Source: Tumebacillus_A lipolyticus (GTDB taxonomy: Bacteria; Bacillota; Bacilli; Tumebacillales; Tumebacillaceae). Taken from it: a stretch of DNA of 20,830 nucleotides. A program made the translations under genes and the position numbers. The notes under the pieces were generated by a model that was not told the origin of the DNA, ran no database searches, and saw only the letters and a program-made list of their open reading frames with translations. Below, piece after piece: positions 18,655 to 20,830 of the stretch; positions within the stretch are counted from its first letter, which is position 1; every line of letters starts with the position of its first letter. Where the stretch lies: NCBI RefSeq assembly GCF_042682745.1, contig NZ_JBHUIO010000025.1, positions 1 to 20,830 of the forward strand. The letters run 5' to 3'.

Positions 18655-19219
18655 TCCATTGCTAGAGGGGTATACAAAAAATGGAGTGTTATTGGACCCT
18701 GGCCAGTGCAGGGTTTTGCCTTTTGTCCAAAAAGAAAGAGGAAATACACTTGTAGGTGGATTCCGAAAACAATCAAGGGCAAATTCAAAAGAACAATTAG
18801 CGAAACAAGTAGCAATTCAGGAATTATTTGATAGTTCTTTACAAGTTTCCGCTGGCAATCAATTATTGCCACAGGGAGGTGACAGCATGGACGTTGATAA
18901 GATTCTCCAAAAATTGAATGAGATTGATGCGAAGCACACCAAGCAACTTGAGGATCTCGACAAGAAATTCACAGAGAAGCTCAATAATATCGAAGAACGA
19001 GTCAAAGATATGGACAAAATCGTCGATGATTCTCATCACAAAATTGGAATAATTAATGAACGTACCCAGCATGTCAGCTCATTGCCCAAAAAAGACCAAG
19101 TCGAAGATATTATTGATAAGAAAATAAGCCAAAGCAACAACGCAGCTATTAAGTGGTACATCCTAACAGCTATTGGACTGTGTGGCGCAATCGCTGGATT
19201 AATTAGGTTAATGAAGTAG
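18635..19219 (+). CDS. Tail-anchored coiled-coil membrane protein, 194 aa
   Basis: ATG at 18635 (weak site, overlapping the previous gene by 20 bases). Residues 1-84 are polar (NPLLEGYTKNGVLLDPGQ, FVQKERGNTLVGGF). Residues about 86-145 are a coiled coil (VDKILQKLNEIDAKHTKQLE, KFTEKLNNIEERVKDMDKI). Residues about 170-190 form one transmembrane segment (WYILTAIGLCGAIAGLIRL), with a short LMK end. An in-frame ATG at 18887 with GGGAGGTGACAGC gives a 110-residue form made of coiled coil plus anchor only, similar in plan to XhlA/BhlA holin-associated proteins. It may be a superinfection-exclusion or membrane-effector protein; no family is assigned. Confidence 0.7.
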   Translation: MNKEKNNPLLEGYTKNGVLLDPGQCRVLPFVQKERGNTLVGGFRKQSRANSKEQLAKQVAIQELFDSSLQVSAGNQLLPQGGDSMDVDKILQKLNEIDAKHTKQLEDLDKKFTEKLNNIEERVKDMDKIVDDSHHKIGIINERTQHVSSLPKKDQVEDIIDKKISQSNNAAIKWYILTAIGLCGAIAGLIRLMK

Positions 19220-19234
19220 GTCAGTTAGTAACTC

Positions 19235-19270
19235 CAACCCACTCCCTCTTCGGGATGGGTTTTTTTATTT
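19235..19270 (+). terminator. Terminator after tail-anchored gene
   Basis: AACCCAcTCCC and GGGAtGGGTT pair with one mismatched position around TCTTC and run into TTTTTTATTTTG on the plus strand, 16 bases after the stop codon. Confidence 0.8.
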
Positions 19271-19311
19271 TGTCCTTCAATAATTTTCCCTTACAGCAGA
19301 AATGACCACCC

Positions 19312-19347
19312 GAAAAAAGACCATCGGCAAATGCCGACAGTCTTCTC
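19312..19347 (-). terminator. Minus-strand terminator upstream of the integrase
   Basis: On the minus strand AAGAC-tg-TCGGC-attt-GCCGA-tg-GTCTT leads into TTTT. It would stop leftward transcription entering from the integrase side. No minus-strand gene lies to its right in the window, so it likely insulates the cassette from antisense reading. Confidence 0.65.
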
Positions 19348-19409
19348 TCACCAATCATGCACTCATTCAAAGAGTGATGTAAAACCATTCTACCATACCC
19401 TCAACCAAA

Positions 19410-19457
19410 TGATAAAATGATAATACCAATCATGCTAAATCGAGAGGAGTGAATGAA
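19410..19457 (+). promoter_or_regulatory. Integrase promoter and start region
   Basis: TGATAAAAT (19410-19418) is an extended -10, followed by GAGAGGAGTGA (19442-19452), which sets the start at TTG 19458. The interval from 19270 to here otherwise holds only the minus-strand terminator and a CACTC...GAGTG hairpin near 19360-19376. Confidence 0.5.
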
Positions 19458-20801
19458 TTGTCAAAACAACCAAAAGGCAGTTCTAAGGCATCGAGAAAGA
19501 CAAAGTATCCAGGCGTTTATAGCGCACGTAACGAAGCTGGCGGATACGAGATCGTTTTCGACGGTCCACGAACCAGTGGCAAACGGAATCAGATCACAGA
19601 AGTTCTCGACCCCGAAAAGTTCAACACCGCTGCCAAGGCAGCCAGCGAGCGCGCGCGCCGGATCGCAGAAGTGCAAAACGGCAGATTCATCGAGCCCTGT
19701 AAAATGACGGTAATTGAATTCCTTACTGAATATATAGAGAGTCGATCCCCTTATATAAAAGTGAGCACAAAGTATAACTACAGCTGTGCTCTCAAGTTTT
19801 TTTCAAACTCCGCGATTGCAAATATTCAAATTGCGAAACTCAATGCTCATCACATCGAGCAGGCAATGATTGAAGTGATACGGAATGGGTTGGGTGTTTC
19901 GTCGGCCAGACTTTATCTGAGGTTGCTCTCCAGATCTCTCAGAAAGGCTGTGAGACAAAAGTTAATAGCGGAAAATCCGTGCGATCTTGTAGAGCTTCCT
20001 CGAAGCACTAAAAAGGAAGTCGTGATCATGTCTCCAGAAGAGATGCTGTCTTACTTGAAATCCCTCTCTTTCGAGGGGATATGGAATAGTTTCGTAAAAG
20101 ATCTTGGGTATCACGAGAAAGACGTCAAAGACCTATGGAGCAAATACAGGCTTCATGGTATCGGATCAATGCCTGATGACATCTCCGCTATTGAGAAAAA
20201 AATCAAGAAAAAGGCTGATGCTTCCGAGGTGTACCTGAACTTGGCAACTCTATTCTTTGGTACCGGAGCACGCCGTGGAGAGCTTTTAGGGATTTGCGAT
20301 GATGACATTGATTTTCAGTCAGGCACTCTTACTTTCCGACAATCGGTTGTCCGAGGCTTCAAAGGTCGGCCCTTCATTCAGGAATCACTAAAGAGCGATT
20401 CGAGCAGGCGAACAATCACGATCCATGAAAATGAGATGCGTGTGCTGAAACGGCAAATCATGTTACGGAACAAGCAAAAAATAAAACTTGGCGCTCGCTA
20501 CAATGATAATGGCCTGGTATTTGCAACGCCAGACGGTCGCCCAATGAGGCCATCTGTTGTGTCGCTCCGGTTCCGAAAGACCTTCGTAGCTTTCGAACGA
20601 CCGGATTTTTCGCTGCATGACACCAGACATACTCACGCCTCTTTACTGATCATGGCCGGCTTACCAATCACCGACGTAGCAGCAAGACTAGGTCATGCTA
20701 ACCCTGCGATAACCCTCAGCACCTACACTCACTTTCTGCAAGATCGGTCAAAAGTAGCGAGTGACAAATGGGGCGAGATTCTAAGAAACGCATCGGTTTA
20801 G
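19458..20801 (+). CDS. int: Tyrosine-family phage integrase
   Basis: Product of 447 residues from TTG 19458 (AGGAG eight bases upstream); GTG 19449 is too close to the site. An N-terminal arm-binding region (KYPGVYSARNEAGGYEIVFD) precedes a SAM-like core-binding domain (about 83-185: FLTEYIESRSPYIKVSTKYN). The catalytic domain has the full set: Arg272 (TGARRGELLG), Lys312 (ESLKSDSSRRT), His387 and Arg390 (HDTRHTH), His413 (LGHANPA) and Tyr423 (STYTHF). It joins attP to attB with an excisionase for excision. Between the domains lies an unusual insertion of about 50 residues (GIWNSFVKDLGYHEKDVK to EKKIKKKADAS). No residue is missing, so it is probably active. Confidence 0.95.
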   Translation: MSKQPKGSSKASRKTKYPGVYSARNEAGGYEIVFDGPRTSGKRNQITEVLDPEKFNTAAKAASERARRIAEVQNGRFIEPCKMTVIEFLTEYIESRSPYIKVSTKYNYSCALKFFSNSAIANIQIAKLNAHHIEQAMIEVIRNGLGVSSARLYLRLLSRSLRKAVRQKLIAENPCDLVELPRSTKKEVVIMSPEEMLSYLKSLSFEGIWNSFVKDLGYHEKDVKDLWSKYRLHGIGSMPDDISAIEKKIKKKADASEVYLNLATLFFGTGARRGELLGICDDDIDFQSGTLTFRQSVVRGFKGRPFIQESLKSDSSRRTITIHENEMRVLKRQIMLRNKQKIKLGARYNDNGLVFATPDGRPMRPSVVSLRFRKTFVAFERPDFSLHDTRHTHASLLIMAGLPITDVAARLGHANPAITLSTYTHFLQDRSKVASDKWGEILRNASV

Positions 20802-20806
20802 AGTCG

Positions 20807-20828
20807 AATGTTAGCAAAATGTTAGCAA
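20807..20828. repeat. Tandem 11-base repeats, likely integrase arm sites
   Basis: AATGTTAGCAA occurs twice in direct tandem with no gap, six bases after the integrase stop and up to the window edge. Short direct repeats here are typical arm-type binding sites of phage integrases, so attP/att should follow just outside the window; the core is not visible. Confidence 0.6.
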
Positions 20829-20830
20829 GA

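Noticed and set aside
1..20830. tRNA, rRNA or insertion sequences
   Set aside because: No cloverleaf-like segment with a TTC-loop, no rRNA-like sequence and no transposase frame was seen on either strand by eye.

Overview
The window looks like the lysogeny, early-control and replication half of an integrated temperate phage, or phage-like replicon, in a Gram-positive Bacillota host (class Bacilli). The basis is strong GGAGG-type ribosome binding sites before almost every gene, GTG/TTG starts, DnaD-type initiator plus DnaC-type loader replication genes, phage Zn-ribbon and RusA proteins, XRE repressors, and a tyrosine integrase at the right edge. The long leftward gene block is moderately GC-rich, while the accessory and lysogeny genes from about 13.0 to 19.3 kb are visibly AT-richer. 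A genus cannot be fixed from sequence alone; an Alicyclobacillaceae/Paenibacillaceae-like host is only a guess. Structural and lysis genes are absent and would lie outside the window. Layout: (1) 13000 down to 1, minus strand: a leftward early operon of more than 30 small, tightly packed genes, many joined by 4-base ATGA/GTGA overlaps. In order of transcription it holds a Cro-like regulator, a double-HTH protein, an XRE protein, small unknowns, a Zn-finger protein, a RecA-like ATPase with a ruined P-loop, an HNH nuclease, a 29-residue ORF behind two hairpins, ParA, a DnaD-type initiator with an iteron array inside its gene, a DnaC-like loader, more small genes, a lone DndC/PAPS-reductase-like protein, a RusA resolvase, and a DUF3850 protein. 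(2) 13000-13160: divergent control region with a clear leftward promoter, two perfect 17-base repeats and a palindrome. (3) 13161-14745, plus strand: three consecutive XRE regulators carrying four HTH domains. (4) 14746-15843: GC hairpins, a micro-ORF and a DUF6414-like protein. (5) 17908 down to 15827, minus strand: an XRE+TPR regulator followed 18 bases later by a 52-residue exported pre-peptide and a terminator, then three more small genes. This has the layout of an RRNPP peptide-signalling cassette, comparable to NprR-NprX, PlcR-PapR or the phage arbitrium AimR-AimP. (6) 18000-19270, plus strand: a micro-ORF, a DUF6941-like beta-sandwich protein and a tail-anchored coiled-coil protein. (7) 19458-20801: integrase, followed by tandem 11-base repeats. 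How it fits together (inference): the control region sets lysogeny (rightward repressors) against early/replication expression (leftward operon). The peptide-sensing regulator beside the integrase is well placed to feed host or phage density into that decision. The initiator, its internal iterons, the loader and ParA form a self-contained replication/partition module resembling a plasmid replicon, so episomal (phage-plasmid) maintenance is possible. The orphan DndC-like protein, the DUF6414 protein and the DUF6941/tail-anchored pair are the main genes of unknown role.
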